Positions 36,490 to 45,002 of a stretch of 64,000 nt of DNA are shown here, piece after piece. Made by a program: the position numbers and the translations under genes. The stretch comes from Micromonospora citrea. Lineage in GTDB: Bacteria; Actinomycetota; Actinomycetes; Mycobacteriales; Micromonosporaceae. The stretch's first letter is position 1; each line of letters starts with the position of its first letter. The stretch is from positions 930,001 through 994,000 of the forward strand of contig NZ_FMHZ01000002.1 in the NCBI RefSeq assembly GCF_900090315.1, in the 5' to 3' direction. The notes beneath the pieces are model-generated. The model saw nothing but the letters and a program-made list of their open reading frames with translations, was not told the origin of the DNA and did not search any database.

Positions 36490-37002
36490 ATGACGGCCGT
36501 CGCGCACTCCCACTGCTCGTTCTGCGGCACGGCGTACCCGGCGGCTGCCGGATGGCCGCGGGTCTGCGCCGCCTGCGGGGAGACCGTCTGGCGCAACCCG
36601 CTGCCCGTCGCGGTGGCGGTGCTGCCGGTCCGCACGGCGACGGGCCTCGGCGTGGTCGTCGTCCGCCGGGACATCGAGCCGGCGCGCGGCCTGCTCGCGC
36701 TGCCGGGCGGCTTCATCGAGTACGGCGAGGAGTGGCAGGACGCCCTCGTCAGGGAGCTGCGGGAGGAGACCGGCCTGCGCGCCGACGCCGCCGACGCCCG
36801 GCTCTTCGCGGTGCACAGCGCCCCGGCCGGCGGCACGATGATGATCTTCGGTGTGCTGCCCGAGCGGCGGGCCGACGAGCTGCCGCCCTCGGCGCCGACC
36901 GAGGAGGCGACCGAGTGGCTGGTGCTCACCGAGCCGACGGAGCTGGCGTTCTCCACCCACACCCGGGTGCTCGCCGACTTCCTCGCCCAGCACCCCGGCT
37001 GA
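36490..37002 (+). CDS. Nudix hydrolase with N-terminal zinc ribbon
   Basis: 170 residues. CSFCGTAYP and CAACGETVWRNP form a four-Cys zinc ribbon. A complete Nudix box follows (GFIEYGEEWQDALVRELREE then TGL), fitting GX5EX7REUXEEXGU. Zinc-ribbon Nudix proteins of this size act on NADH, ADP-ribose or related pyrophosphates. Its position between NADAR and KptA genes, whose chemistry yields or uses ADP-ribose, favours an ADP-ribose-type substrate, by inference. Confidence 0.87.
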   Translation: MTAVAHSHCSFCGTAYPAAAGWPRVCAACGETVWRNPLPVAVAVLPVRTATGLGVVVVRRDIEPARGLLALPGGFIEYGEEWQDALVRELREETGLRADAADARLFAVHSAPAGGTMMIFGVLPERRADELPPSAPTEEATEWLVLTEPTELAFSTHTRVLADFLAQHPG

Positions 37003-37012
37003 ACCCGGTCGC

Positions 37013-37552
37013 TCAGGTCCCGAGGTGGCGGGCGGGAACCTCGTCGGTGAGCCAGACGCCGTTGGCGCTGCGGTAGAACTCGTGGCCGTCGCGCGCCATC
37101 GCCGCCGCGTCCACGGTCAGGATCACCACCCCGCCCCGCCGACGGGCGCCCACCTGCCTCGCGGTCGCCACGTCCGGTGACAGGTGGACGTGGTGCCGGC
37201 CGCCCCGGTGCAGGCCGACGGCGCGGATGGAGTCGAGGGCGGCGCTGCTGGTGCCGTGGTAGAGCCGGGCCGGCGGCGGGCACGGCGTGAGCCCCAGGTC
37301 GACCGGGATGGTGTGCCCCTGGTTGGCCCGGATCCGCTCGACGCCGTCGGGGCCGCTCTCGACGGCGAAGCGCTGCTTGTCGTTGCCGGCCACGACGGCG
37401 TCCAGGTCGGCGCGGTCGATCCGCAGCGCGGCGAGCAGGTCGTCGACCGGCACCCAGCCGGCCCGGTCGGGCACGAGACCGAACCGGGCCGGCTGGTGCC
37501 GCAACGCCAGGGACATCCGCTTGCTGAGCCCCACCATCGCCCGATGATCCAC
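37013..37552 (-). CDS. kptA: RNA 2'-phosphotransferase, KptA/Tpt1 family
   Basis: 179 residues. LSKRMSLALRHQP carries the first Arg-His. RANQGHTIPV, LYHGTSSAALDSIRAVGL, RHHVHLSPD and ANGVWLTDEVP are the other conserved blocks, so the Arg-His-Arg-Arg active site appears complete. The enzyme moves an internal RNA 2'-phosphate to NAD+, giving ADP-ribose 1'',2''-cyclic phosphate and nicotinamide. A GTG start was chosen; an ATG five codons later is equally close to the conserved block. It is convergent with the Nudix gene, ten bases apart. Confidence 0.9.
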   Translation of the reverse strand: MDHRAMVGLSKRMSLALRHQPARFGLVPDRAGWVPVDDLLAALRIDRADLDAVVAGNDKQRFAVESGPDGVERIRANQGHTIPVDLGLTPCPPPARLYHGTSSAALDSIRAVGLHRGGRHHVHLSPDVATARQVGARRRGGVVILTVDAAAMARDGHEFYRSANGVWLTDEVPARHLGT

Positions 37553-37739
37553 GCCCCGGAGTCTGCCTTCCGCGGGTGGTCCACGCCATCCGATTCGACG
37601 ACCCGCCGCCGTACGCCCGGCGTGATCCGCCGGGCCCCGGGGCAACGTCAGTGGCTGCACCTGGATTCGCTGTTCGATCCGGACCCGGACGGCAGCGCCA
37701 GGATTTCGCGGGCGTTGGCAGTCCGCAGGGCACGGGCGG

Positions 37740-39695
37740 TCAGCGGGGCAGGGCGTCGTCGGCTGCCGGGGAGCCGGCGAGGTACCCGCTGGCCTGCAGC
37801 TCGAACAGCTCCCGGTAGAGACCGCCGGCCGACATCAACTCGTCGTGGGTGCCGTGCTGCACGAGGCGTCCCCGCTCCATCACGAAGATCTGGTCGGCGT
37901 GCCGGACGTTGGCCAGCCGGTGGGTGATCAGCACGACGGCCCGGTCGGGACGGCGGCGCAGGTGCTGGAAGAGCGCGTGTTCGGCGCGCGCGTCGAGCGC
38001 GGCCGACGGCTCGTCGCAGATCAGCAGGGCCGCGTCCCGGTAGAGCCCGCGGGCGGCCACGAGCCGCTGCCACTGCCCGCCCGAGAGGTCATGGCCGTCC
38101 TTGAACTCGCGGTCCAGGAGGGTGTCGTACCCGAAGGGCAGGTCGACGATCATGTCGTGCGCGGCCGCCGCCTGCGCGGCGTCGTGCACGCTGGGCCCCG
38201 GCCGCTCGGGCGAGCGGTCGTGCCGCCCGATGCGGATGTTCTGCCGGGCGGTGAACGGGAACTTCCACCAGTCCTGCGTCATCACCGCCACCTGCCCGCC
38301 GGTGTCCCGGGGATCCAGCTCGCGCGCGTCCACCCCGTCCCAGCGGACGGTGCCGCCGGTCGGCCGGTAGAGCCCAGCGACGAGCTTGGCCAGGGTCGTC
38401 TTGCCGGAGCCGTTCTCGCCGACGAGGGCGACCACCTGGCCGCGCCGCACCGTGAGGCTGACCTCGTCGACGGCGGGGCGGTCGGTGTCCGGGTAGCGCA
38501 GGCTCACCCGGTCCAGCTCGATCTCGTCGAACCCGTCGACCGCCCGACCGCCCCCGGTCGGCACGCGCTCCCGGGCGCGGTCGAGGAAGTCGCGGTAGTC
38601 CTGGTAGTAGAGGGCGTCCTCGTAGAGCGAGTTGGTCGCCAGGATCGCGACGCCGAGGCTGGTGCGGGCGGACTGGAGGGCGAACAGCGCGGTCGCGGCG
38701 GCCGCCAGCGCGACCATCCCGTTCAGCAGCAGCACGGCGAGGACCGCGTAGACGCCGAAGGTGGCGAGGCCCGCGGCGGACGCGCCGAAGAGCCGGGTGG
38801 TGGTCTGGGCGCGCACCAGCCGCAGGTGGGCGCGGGTCTCGACCGCCATCATGGTGCGGTACTCGGCGAGCAGGTAGTCGCGCATCTGGTACGACCGGAC
38901 CTCGGCGGCGGTGTGCCGGTTGGCCATCAGCTGGGCCAGCATCCGCATCCGCCGCTGGCGGGTGATCCGGGCCAGCATGGCGAGGTACTGCCGGCGGGCG
39001 ACCCGCACGGCGGTGGCCGCCTGCGGCAGGGCCGCGAGGAGCAGGCAGGGCAGCAGCACCGGCTGGATCACCGTCACGGCCACGGCGGTGGCGAGCATCC
39101 CCACCACCCCGGTGACGAGGTTGACGGTGTGGTCGACGATGTAGGCCGCCTCGCCCATGCCCCGGTCCCGCGCCCGGTCCATCTCCTCGGCGAAGCCGGC
39201 GTCGTCGAACGCGGCCAGGTCGACCGCCGTGGTGGCCTGGAAGAGCCGCAGCTCGACCTCGTAGTTGATCTGCGGGGTCAGCCGCGCCTGCGCCCAGCCG
39301 GCCGCGATCGTCAGCCCACCCTTGGCGGCCACGGCCGCCGCCGCCACGGTGAGCGCCGGCAGCGCGGCGCGGACCCGGTCCGGTGTGGGCCCGGCGGCGA
39401 ACAGCTCGCGCAGGACGCCGGTGGTGGCGAGCAGCCCGAAGGTGGTCATCACCCCGGCGCCGATGTTCAGGCCGATGGAGGCGACGGTGTCCCGGCGGCT
39501 GGTGGCCCAGGCCAGGGCGACCGCTTCGCGGACCAGCCGGGGCAGCCGGCGGGCGACCGCCCAGAAGCTGGTGTGGGCGAACTCGTGGGCGTGGTGCATC
39601 CAGTCGGCGTCGTCCAGCTCCGGCAGGAGCCCGGCGTCGGCGTCCGGCGGGCCGTCCTCCCCGGACGGTCGGCGTTGGCGGGTCATCGACTCCAC
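37740..39695 (-). CDS. ABC transporter, fused membrane and ATPase domains
   Basis: 651 residues: a soluble N-terminal tail, about six membrane segments (70-340) and a C-terminal ATPase with GENGSGKTT, HDLSGGQWQRL, LLICDEPSAALD and LITHRLA. It is a half-size exporter that should work as a dimer. The substrate is not evident; similar proteins are found near actinobacterial peptide clusters, but no precursor peptide is seen here. GTG was chosen because GAGGAG is correctly placed before it; an ATG (MTRQRR) lies three codons later. Confidence 0.88.
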   Translation of the reverse strand: MESMTRQRRPSGEDGPPDADAGLLPELDDADWMHHAHEFAHTSFWAVARRLPRLVREAVALAWATSRRDTVASIGLNIGAGVMTTFGLLATTGVLRELFAAGPTPDRVRAALPALTVAAAAVAAKGGLTIAAGWAQARLTPQINYEVELRLFQATTAVDLAAFDDAGFAEEMDRARDRGMGEAAYIVDHTVNLVTGVVGMLATAVAVTVIQPVLLPCLLLAALPQAATAVRVARRQYLAMLARITRQRRMRMLAQLMANRHTAAEVRSYQMRDYLLAEYRTMMAVETRAHLRLVRAQTTTRLFGASAAGLATFGVYAVLAVLLLNGMVALAAAATALFALQSARTSLGVAILATNSLYEDALYYQDYRDFLDRARERVPTGGGRAVDGFDEIELDRVSLRYPDTDRPAVDEVSLTVRRGQVVALVGENGSGKTTLAKLVAGLYRPTGGTVRWDGVDARELDPRDTGGQVAVMTQDWWKFPFTARQNIRIGRHDRSPERPGPSVHDAAQAAAAHDMIVDLPFGYDTLLDREFKDGHDLSGGQWQRLVAARGLYRDAALLICDEPSAALDARAEHALFQHLRRRPDRAVVLITHRLANVRHADQIFVMERGRLVQHGTHDELMSAGGLYRELFELQASGYLAGSPAADDALPR

Positions 39696-40153
39696 GGGCG
39701 CTCCTCGGGGCGCGGCGACAACCGGACGCCCCGCCGGGCGGAGTGGCCGTGACGCGTCCGACCAGCGAGGACGGCCCCGAGACTACTTCCTGCGACCGAT
39801 CGATGTCTCCACGTGAGCGGCGTGTCGAACGGGCGTGCTAACGGCGTGTCGCCGGGATCGGCCCGGGGCCGACCCCGCGGCCGGCCACCCCGGCACCCCG
39901 CGCCGGCCGTCCCGGCATCCCGGCCGGTCAGCCGGGCGACCGGAATGGCTGGGCAACCGGAATGGCTGGGCAACCGGAATGGCCGGGCAACCGGAATGGC
40001 CGGGCAACCGGAATGACCGGGCAACCGGAATGACCGGGCAACCGGAATGACCGGGCAACCGGAATGACCGGGCAACCGGAATAACCGGGCGACCGGAATA
40101 ACCGGAATGGCCCGGACATCGGGATGGCCGGGACAGCCGAGGATCGCGCCGGG
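39696..40153. other. Intergenic region holding a minisatellite
   Basis: 458 bases without a credible gene, between the ABC transporter start and the RidA stop, both on the minus strand. The right half is a 17-bp tandem array. The left half is GC-rich, without clear promoter motifs. Confidence 0.7.
39942..40094. repeat. 17-bp tandem repeat, nine units
   Basis: Unit GGAATGRCYGGGCAACC. Order: two with GGCTGGG, two with GGCCGGG, four with GACCGGG and one with AACCGGGCGACC, flanked by decayed partial units out to about 40135. There are no spacers, so it is a minisatellite and not a CRISPR. Because 17 is not a multiple of three, all frames look open across it. Confidence 0.95.
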
Positions 40154-40576
40154 TCAGGTGCGGGGCGGCGGGCCGGAGACGGCGGCGGTCACCTCCACCT
40201 CGATCAGCGCGCCCGGCAGGAAGAGCCGGTTCACCTCCACCGTCGTGCTTGCGGGCGGGGGCGTGGCGGTGAACAGGCGACGTCGGACCGACGCGTAACC
40301 GGGCAGGTCACCGAGGTCGGTCATGAACGTGCGGATGTGCAGCACGTCGGCCGGTTCCGCCCCGTGGGCGGCCAGCACGCCGCCGACGATATCGAAGATC
40401 CGTTCGGACTGGGCGACGATGTCGCCCGGCCCGACCAGCCGGCCGTGGTCGTCGACGGCGACCTGGCCGGCGAGCACGAGCAGGGCGCCGCCCGGCAGGT
40501 CGAGCCGGGCCACGTGGGCGAACCGGTCGCCGAACGGCGCGGCGACGGTCGGCGGGTTGTCGAGGGTCAGGTTCAC
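40154..40576 (-). CDS. RidA-family protein
   Basis: 140 residues: AHVARLDLPGGALLVLAGQV, ERIFDIVGGVLAAHGAEPAD, VLHIRTFMTDLGDLPGYASV and PPASTTVEVNRLFLPGALIE with the conserved Arg and Glu of the YjgF/RidA trimer. RidA proteins hydrolyse reactive enamine/imine intermediates. It is coupled by GTGA to the upstream dehydrogenase, suggesting clean-up of that enzyme's products. Confidence 0.85.
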   Translation of the reverse strand: MNLTLDNPPTVAAPFGDRFAHVARLDLPGGALLVLAGQVAVDDHGRLVGPGDIVAQSERIFDIVGGVLAAHGAEPADVLHIRTFMTDLGDLPGYASVRRRLFTATPPPASTTVEVNRLFLPGALIEVEVTAAVSGPPPRT

Positions 40577-41394
40577 GGGCGCTCCCGGGTCACGAGGGTG
40601 GCGATGTCGGAGGTGGGCTCGGGGGCGGCGGCCAGCGCGGCGCGGGTGGCCCGGACCAGCGGCGCCGCGACGGCGCCGAGCGCGTCGCGGGCCAGGTCGA
40701 GGTCCTTGCCGGCCAGGGCGACCGGGAAGTCGGCGTCGGGGGCGGTGGCCCGCCCGAGCACACCGCCCAGCGGGCCGTCGGCCAGGGCGTCGAGTGCGGT
40801 GGTCCGGTCGACGCCGACGGCGCGGGCGACCGCGAGGGTGTCGGCGAGTCCGCCGACCGCGACCAGCAGCGCCGTGTTGAGCACGAGCTTCAGCGCGGCC
40901 CCGCTGCCGGTGGCGCCACAGTGGCGTACGGAGCCGAGCGCCTCCAGGACGGGGGTGACCCGGGCGACGGCGGCGTCGGCACCGCCGGCGAGCACCCGGA
41001 GCCGGCCGGAGCGGGCGGCGGCCACGCTCCCGCCCACCGGAGCGTCGACCAGGTGGACGGTGGCGGGCAGCCGCGCCGCGAGGTCGCGGACGGCGGCCGG
41101 GCCGATGGTGGACATCTCGACCAGGCAGGCGCCCGGCGGCAGCGCCCGGGCGGCGCCGGCCGGCCCGAACAGCACCGCGTCGACGGCTGCGGCGTCGGTG
41201 AGCATCGTGATGGCGACCTCGGCGGCGCGGGCGGCGTCGGCCGGCGTCCGGGCCACCGTCGCGCCGGCCTCCCCGAGCGGTGCGGCGCGGGCGGCGGTGC
41301 GGTTCCACACCGTCACCTGGTGACCGGCGTCGAGCAGGCGCAGGGCGATCGACGCCCCCATCCGTCCGACGCCGAGTACGGCGATCTTCGTCAT
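40573..41394 (-). CDS. 3-hydroxyisobutyrate dehydrogenase-like oxidoreductase
   Basis: 273 residues of the beta-hydroxyacid dehydrogenase family: IAVLGVGRMGASIALRLLDA for NAD(P) binding, EMSTIGPAAVRDLA, VDAPVGGSVAAA, and the catalytic helix GSGAALKLVLNTAL with Lys. The final part, GKDLDLA, is also typical. The start is leaderless (TAGCGT seven bases upstream). Divergent from a LysR regulator and coupled to ridA. Confidence 0.88.
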   Translation of the reverse strand: MTKIAVLGVGRMGASIALRLLDAGHQVTVWNRTAARAAPLGEAGATVARTPADAARAAEVAITMLTDAAAVDAVLFGPAGAARALPPGACLVEMSTIGPAAVRDLAARLPATVHLVDAPVGGSVAAARSGRLRVLAGGADAAVARVTPVLEALGSVRHCGATGSGAALKLVLNTALLVAVGGLADTLAVARAVGVDRTTALDALADGPLGGVLGRATAPDADFPVALAGKDLDLARDALGAVAAPLVRATRAALAAAPEPTSDIATLVTRERP

Positions 41395-41401
41395 GGCGGA
41401 A

Positions 41402-41482
41402 ACGCTAGGCGGGACGGTGCCATGCGACCAACGAATCCTCACGATGGCTGACATGCGATCGGCGCATGGCTGCGCGTACGCT
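41402..41482. promoter_or_regulatory. Divergent leaderless promoters, dehydrogenase/LysR
   Basis: TAGCGT (minus strand, 41402-41407) and TACGCT (plus strand, 41477-41482) stand seven and six bases from their respective starts. Between them ATGCGACC and ATGCGATC repeat, candidate LysR contacts. Confidence 0.5.
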
Positions 41483-41488
41483 CACCGG

Positions 41489-42382
41489 GTGCAACCGTTC
41501 TCCCTCGAGGTGTTCCGGACGGTGGCCCGGCAGGGGTCGATCACGGCGGCCGCCCGCGAGCTGCGCTACACGCAGTCGGCGGTCTCCCGGCAGATCGCGG
41601 CGCTGGAGGCCGACCTGGGAGTGGCGCTGTTCGACCGCCTCCCGCGCGGCGTCGCGCTGACCGAGCCGGGGCGGTGCCTGCTGCCGCACGCCGAGGCGGT
41701 GCTGGAGCGGTTGGCCACCGCGCACCGGGACCTCGACGCGCTGCGCGGGCTTGGCGGTGGGCGGCTACGGGTGGGCGCGTTCCCGACCGCGATGGCGGCC
41801 CTCGTGCCGCGCGCGCTGGCGGGCATCCGGGGCGCGCACCCGCGGGTGGCCCTGTCGGTGGTGGAGGGACGGACGCCGGAGCTGCTGGAACGACTACTCG
41901 GCGGCGACGCCGACGTGGCAGTGGTGAGCGCGCCGTCGGACCGGCCGCTGGACGCCGGCAGGTTCGACCTGCACCATCTGCTCGACGAGCGCCTGCTGGT
42001 CGCGGTCGCCCGGGACCACCCGCTGGCCCGGCGCCGCACGGTCCGCCTGGCGGAGCTGGTCGACGACCCGTTCATCGCCGGGTCGCCCGGCGGCGAGGAC
42101 CCGTTGATGCGGGCCACCATGCCGCCGGGATTCCGACCCCGGGTGGAGATCGTCGCGGCCGACTGGACCGGCAAGCTGGGCTGCGTGGCGGCCGGCCTCG
42201 GGGTCGCGCTGGTCCCCGCGCTGGCGATCCGGGCCGCCCCGGCCGACCTGGCCCTGCTGCGTCTGCACGCCGACGACGCGCCCGCCCGCCGGGTGTACGC
42301 GGCCACCGCCGCCGGCCGGCACCGCCCGCCGGCGGTCGCCCGGCTGCTCGACGGGTTGGCCGAGGAGGCCCGCCGGCTCTGA
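41489..42382 (+). CDS. LysR-family regulator
   Basis: 297 residues, normal LysR length. HTH: FSLEVFRTVARQGSITAAAR then YTQSAVSRQIAALEADLG. The effector domain starts GRLRVGAFPTAMAALVP and contains DVAVVSAPSDRP and AADWTGKLGCVAAGLGVALV. GTG start is leaderless. It is divergent from the dehydrogenase-ridA operon, its most likely target. Confidence 0.9.
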   Translation: MQPFSLEVFRTVARQGSITAAARELRYTQSAVSRQIAALEADLGVALFDRLPRGVALTEPGRCLLPHAEAVLERLATAHRDLDALRGLGGGRLRVGAFPTAMAALVPRALAGIRGAHPRVALSVVEGRTPELLERLLGGDADVAVVSAPSDRPLDAGRFDLHHLLDERLLVAVARDHPLARRRTVRLAELVDDPFIAGSPGGEDPLMRATMPPGFRPRVEIVAADWTGKLGCVAAGLGVALVPALAIRAAPADLALLRLHADDAPARRVYAATAAGRHRPPAVARLLDGLAEEARRL

Positions 42383-42441
42383 GCGGACGCGCGCCCGCTC
42401 GACGCGGGCGGCCACCGCCGCGACGTCGACCGCCGGGCGGA

Positions 42442-42447
42442 TATCCT
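42442..42447 (+). promoter_or_regulatory. -10 element of smpB, leaderless type
   Basis: TATCCT is followed after seven bases by the GTG start. Confidence 0.45.
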
Positions 42448-42454
42448 CCACGGG

Positions 42455-42949
42455 GTGAACCCGGCCCGGCAGACCGAGCGCAAGCTGATCGCCTCGAACA
42501 AGAAGGCGCGGCACGACTACACGATCCTCAAGACGTACGAGGCGGGCATCGTGCTGGCCGGCACCGAGGTCAAGTCGCTGCGCGAGGGCCGGGCGTCGCT
42601 CGTCGACGCGTTCGCCCAGGAACACGACGGCGAGCTCATGCTGCACGGCCTGCACATCGCCGAGTACGGCTTCGGCAGCTGGACCAACCACGCGCCGCGC
42701 CGCACCCGCAAGCTGCTGCTGCGGCGGGTGGAGATCGCCCGGATCCTGGAGAAGACCCGCGAGGGCGGGCTGACCCTGGTGCCGCTGTCGATGTACTTCG
42801 CGGGCGGTTGGGCGAAGGTCGAGCTGGCCCTGGCCAAGGGCAGGAAGTCGTACGACAAGCGGCAGGCGCTGGCCGAGCGGGACGCCGAACGGGAGATCGC
42901 CCGGGAGCTGGGCCGCCGCCTCAAGGGCCGCACCGCGCGGCGGAGCTGA
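42455..42949 (+). CDS. smpB: SsrA-binding protein SmpB
   Basis: 164 residues, full length. Conserved blocks: [78 protein letters not shown] and the basic tail with [13 protein letters not shown]. SmpB brings tmRNA to stalled ribosomes in trans-translation. The tmRNA gene, which is close to smpB in many actinobacteria, is not in the following 200 bases. An upstream prfB/ftsEX cluster is also absent. Confidence 0.96.
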   Translation: MNPARQTERKLIASNKKARHDYTILKTYEAGIVLAGTEVKSLREGRASLVDAFAQEHDGELMLHGLHIAEYGFGSWTNHAPRRTRKLLLRRVEIARILEKTREGGLTLVPLSMYFAGGWAKVELALAKGRKSYDKRQALAERDAEREIARELGRRLKGRTARRS

Positions 42950-43095
42950 CCGCCACCCGGCGCGCTCACCGCCACCGTCGGGCCGGCCGTCGGCGTTCGC
43001 CCGGTCGACCCGCGTCGGTCACGCCGCGTGGTCACGGCGCGCCGGAGAGTCCTTGACGCCACGGGACCGACCATGGTCTGCTCTTCGCACGCCGG

Positions 43096-43119
43096 TGATG
43101 ACAATCGTAGTCATTATCA
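43096..43119. promoter_or_regulatory. Zur/Fur-like operator
   Basis: A 24-base near-palindrome, TGATGACAAT...GTCATTATCA, with a perfect ATGAC/GTCAT core. It is conspicuously AT-rich in this genome and lies about 20 bases before the next gene. It resembles actinobacterial zinc-uptake-regulator boxes. Confidence 0.6.
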
Positions 43120-43139
43120 GAGAGCCGTGGAGGAGAAGC

Positions 43140-43532
43140 ATGTCCCTCACCGTCCCGCCCGCCCTGCTCGACGCCGCCGAGCGCGGCCCCGTCGACGACG
43201 CCGAGTTCGTCGCCTGCGTTCGCGACTCGCTGCCGTACGCGTGGCAGACCGTCAGCCGGGTGGCCGCCGAACTCGAGTCCAGCGGCGCCGACCACGCCGA
43301 CAACGTCATCCCGCCGCCCACCGAGGCCGAGCGCGGCCAGCTGCTGCGGGCGCTGGCCAGCGACGCCATCCGGGCCGGGCTGGAGCGGCACTTCCAGGTC
43401 AAGCTCGCCTTCCAGAACTGCCACCGGGTCGCGGCGTTCCGCCCGGCGGCCGTCGACTCCGACGCCTACCGGCGGTTCGTCTCCGCCCGGGGTCAGCTGC
43501 TCAACCAGTCCCCCGAGCTGCGCAACTGCTGA
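43140..43532 (+). CDS. Conserved hypothetical protein behind a Zur-like box
   Basis: 130 residues: DDAEFVACVRDSLPYAWQTV, a central NVIPPPTEAERGQLLRALAS, then AFQNCHRVAAFRP and RGQLLNQSPELRNC. It is well-behaved, soluble and mostly helical. The conserved-looking Cys-His pair (NCH) and terminal Cys could bind a metal. ATG has GGAGGAG six bases upstream. The operator in front suggests induction under zinc shortage. I do not recognise a named family. Confidence 0.75.
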   Translation: MSLTVPPALLDAAERGPVDDAEFVACVRDSLPYAWQTVSRVAAELESSGADHADNVIPPPTEAERGQLLRALASDAIRAGLERHFQVKLAFQNCHRVAAFRPAAVDSDAYRRFVSARGQLLNQSPELRNC

Positions 43533-43538
43533 CACCGG

Positions 43539-43598
43539 CGTCGCGGCCGTCGGGCGGGACGGCACGACGGTGCCCGCCCCGCCCGACGGCGCGACGCG
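43539..43598 (+). terminator. Strong hairpin terminator
   Basis: A stem of about 27 pairs, with only small internal defects, from 43539-43566 to 43571-43598 and a GACG loop. It starts seven bases after the stop codon of the Zur-box gene. Confidence 0.75.
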
Positions 43599-43773
43599 GT
43601 GCCCGCCCGCTCGGCGGTGACGTCCTACCTGGCCGCCGCGCCCGGTCGCCGCCTGGAGTGCCCCCGCCCGCTCGCGTACCGCAGATGCCCGGCCTGGCGG
43701 GTGGCAGCCTTGGGCAGCCGCGAGGGCCGGGGCGGCGCACGCCTCGCATCCGCGCCGACGCTAGGGTGACCCG

Positions 43774-44196
43774 GTGATGTTCCGCATCGGCGAGGCGGCC
43801 GAGCTGCTGGGAGTCAGCGCCGACACCGTGCGCCGGTGGGTCGACGCCGGACGACTCACCGCCGGCCGCGACGAGCACGGGCACCGGGTGATCGACGGGG
43901 TCGACCTGGCCGCGTTCGCGCGCGCACAGGCGGCCGATCCCGACGAGCGGTCGGACTCGTCCTCGGCCCGCAACCGGCTGCGCGGCATCGTGGTCGACGT
44001 CGTCAAGGACAGGGTCATGGCGCAGGTCGACATCCAGGCCGGGCCGTTCCGGATCGTCTCGCTGATGAGCCGGGAGGCCGTCGACGAGCTGGACCTGCGG
44101 GTCGGCTCGCTGGCCGTGGCGGTGATCAAGTCGACCACGGTGGTGGTGGAGCGGGTCGCCCCGGCGACGGGCTCCCGAGGAAGGCAGGGGTCGTGA
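43774..44196 (+). CDS. HTH plus molybdate-binding (TOBE/Mop) protein
   Basis: 140 residues. N-terminal MerR/excisionase-like HTH (FRIGEAAELLGVSADTVRRW) and C-terminal Mop domain (RNRLRGIVVDVVKDRVMAQV, then VDELDLRVGSLAVAVIKSTT). This arrangement is a molybdate-responsive regulator. It is GTGA-coupled to modA, so it probably autoregulates the molybdate operon. GTG start with TAGGGT six bases upstream (leaderless). Confidence 0.88.
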   Translation: MMFRIGEAAELLGVSADTVRRWVDAGRLTAGRDEHGHRVIDGVDLAAFARAQAADPDERSDSSSARNRLRGIVVDVVKDRVMAQVDIQAGPFRIVSLMSREAVDELDLRVGSLAVAVIKSTTVVVERVAPATGSRGRQGS

Positions 44197-45002
44197 GGGC
44201 GGGCCCCTCCGCCGCCGGTCCTCGGCCGCGGCGCGGGCGCCGGCTGCGCGCGGTGGCGGCGGCGGCCGTCCTCGCGGTCCTGGCCGGCTGCGGCAGCGAG
44301 GGCTCCGCCGCCGGTGGCACGGGTGTCGGCGGGACGGTGACCGTGTTCGCCGCGGCCTCGCTCACCGACTCGTTCACCCGGCTCGGCCGGGAGTTCGAGA
44401 CCGCCCACCCGGGCACGACCGTCATCTTCAACTTCGCCGGCAGCTCCGCGCTGGCCGCCCAGATCGGCCAGGGCGCACCCGCCGACGTGTTCGCCTCGGC
44501 GGCGGCGTCGAACATGGCCACCGTCACGCGCGCCGGCGACGCCGACGGCGACCCGGCCGTCGTCGCCCGCAACCAGCTCGTCATCGCCGTGCCGAGGGGC
44601 AACCCGAGGGGCCTCGCCGGGCTGGCCGACCTGGCCCGCCCCGGGCTGACCGTCGCGCTCTGCGCGGAGCAGGTGCCGTGCGGCGCGGCGGCCCGCACCG
44701 CGCTCGACGCGGCCGCGGTCCGCCTCACCCCGGTCACCCTGGAGCAGGACGTCCGGGGCGCGCTGGCCAAGGTACGGCTCGGGGAGGTCGACGCGGCCCT
44801 CGTCTACCGCACCGACGCGCTGGCCGCCGCGACCGACGTGACGGCCGTCGATTTCCCCGAGTCCGCCCGCGCCGTCAACGACTACCCGGTCGTGGTGCTG
44901 CGCGACGCGCCCAACCCGGCCGGCGGGCGGGCCTTCGTCGCGTACGTCCGGGGCGAGCGGGGACGGGCGGCACTCACCGAGGCGGGGTTCCAGGCCCCGT
45001 GA
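44193..45002 (+). CDS. modA: Molybdate-binding lipoprotein ModA
   Basis: 269 residues. A signal peptide ends in the lipobox VLAVLAGC, then the ModA fold: TVTVFAAASLTDSFTRLGRE, NFAGSSALAAQIGQGAPADV, VIAVPRGNPRGLAGLADLA, VRGALAKVRLGEVDAALVYR. The Ser of the AAASL motif and the Ser pair in GSSALA are the oxyanion-binding positions. Linked by GTGA overlaps to the regulator and to modB. Confidence 0.93.
   Translation: MRAGPSAAGPRPRRGRRLRAVAAAAVLAVLAGCGSEGSAAGGTGVGGTVTVFAAASLTDSFTRLGREFETAHPGTTVIFNFAGSSALAAQIGQGAPADVFASAAASNMATVTRAGDADGDPAVVARNQLVIAVPRGNPRGLAGLADLARPGLTVALCAEQVPCGAAARTALDAAAVRLTPVTLEQDVRGALAKVRLGEVDAALVYRTDALAAATDVTAVDFPESARAVNDYPVVVLRDAPNPAGGRAFVAYVRGERGRAALTEAGFQAP

Noticed and set aside
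37553..37739. Possible short gene between kptA and the ABC exporter
   Set aside because: Open frames overlap the exporter's 3' end, lack a ribosome site and give Arg/Pro-rich products; at most a decayed remnant.
39942..40094. Possible CRISPR array
   Set aside because: Repeats are contiguous 17-bp units without unique spacers and there are no cas genes; it is a minisatellite.
39813..40119. Small open frames on both strands across the 17-bp repeat
   Set aside because: Openness results from the repeat sequence; the frames have no ribosome site or codon bias and translate to repeated GQPEWPGNR-type peptides.
42950..43095. tmRNA gene expected near smpB
   Set aside because: No tmRNA-like ends or tag-coding region can be seen and the space is too short for a tmRNA of normal size.
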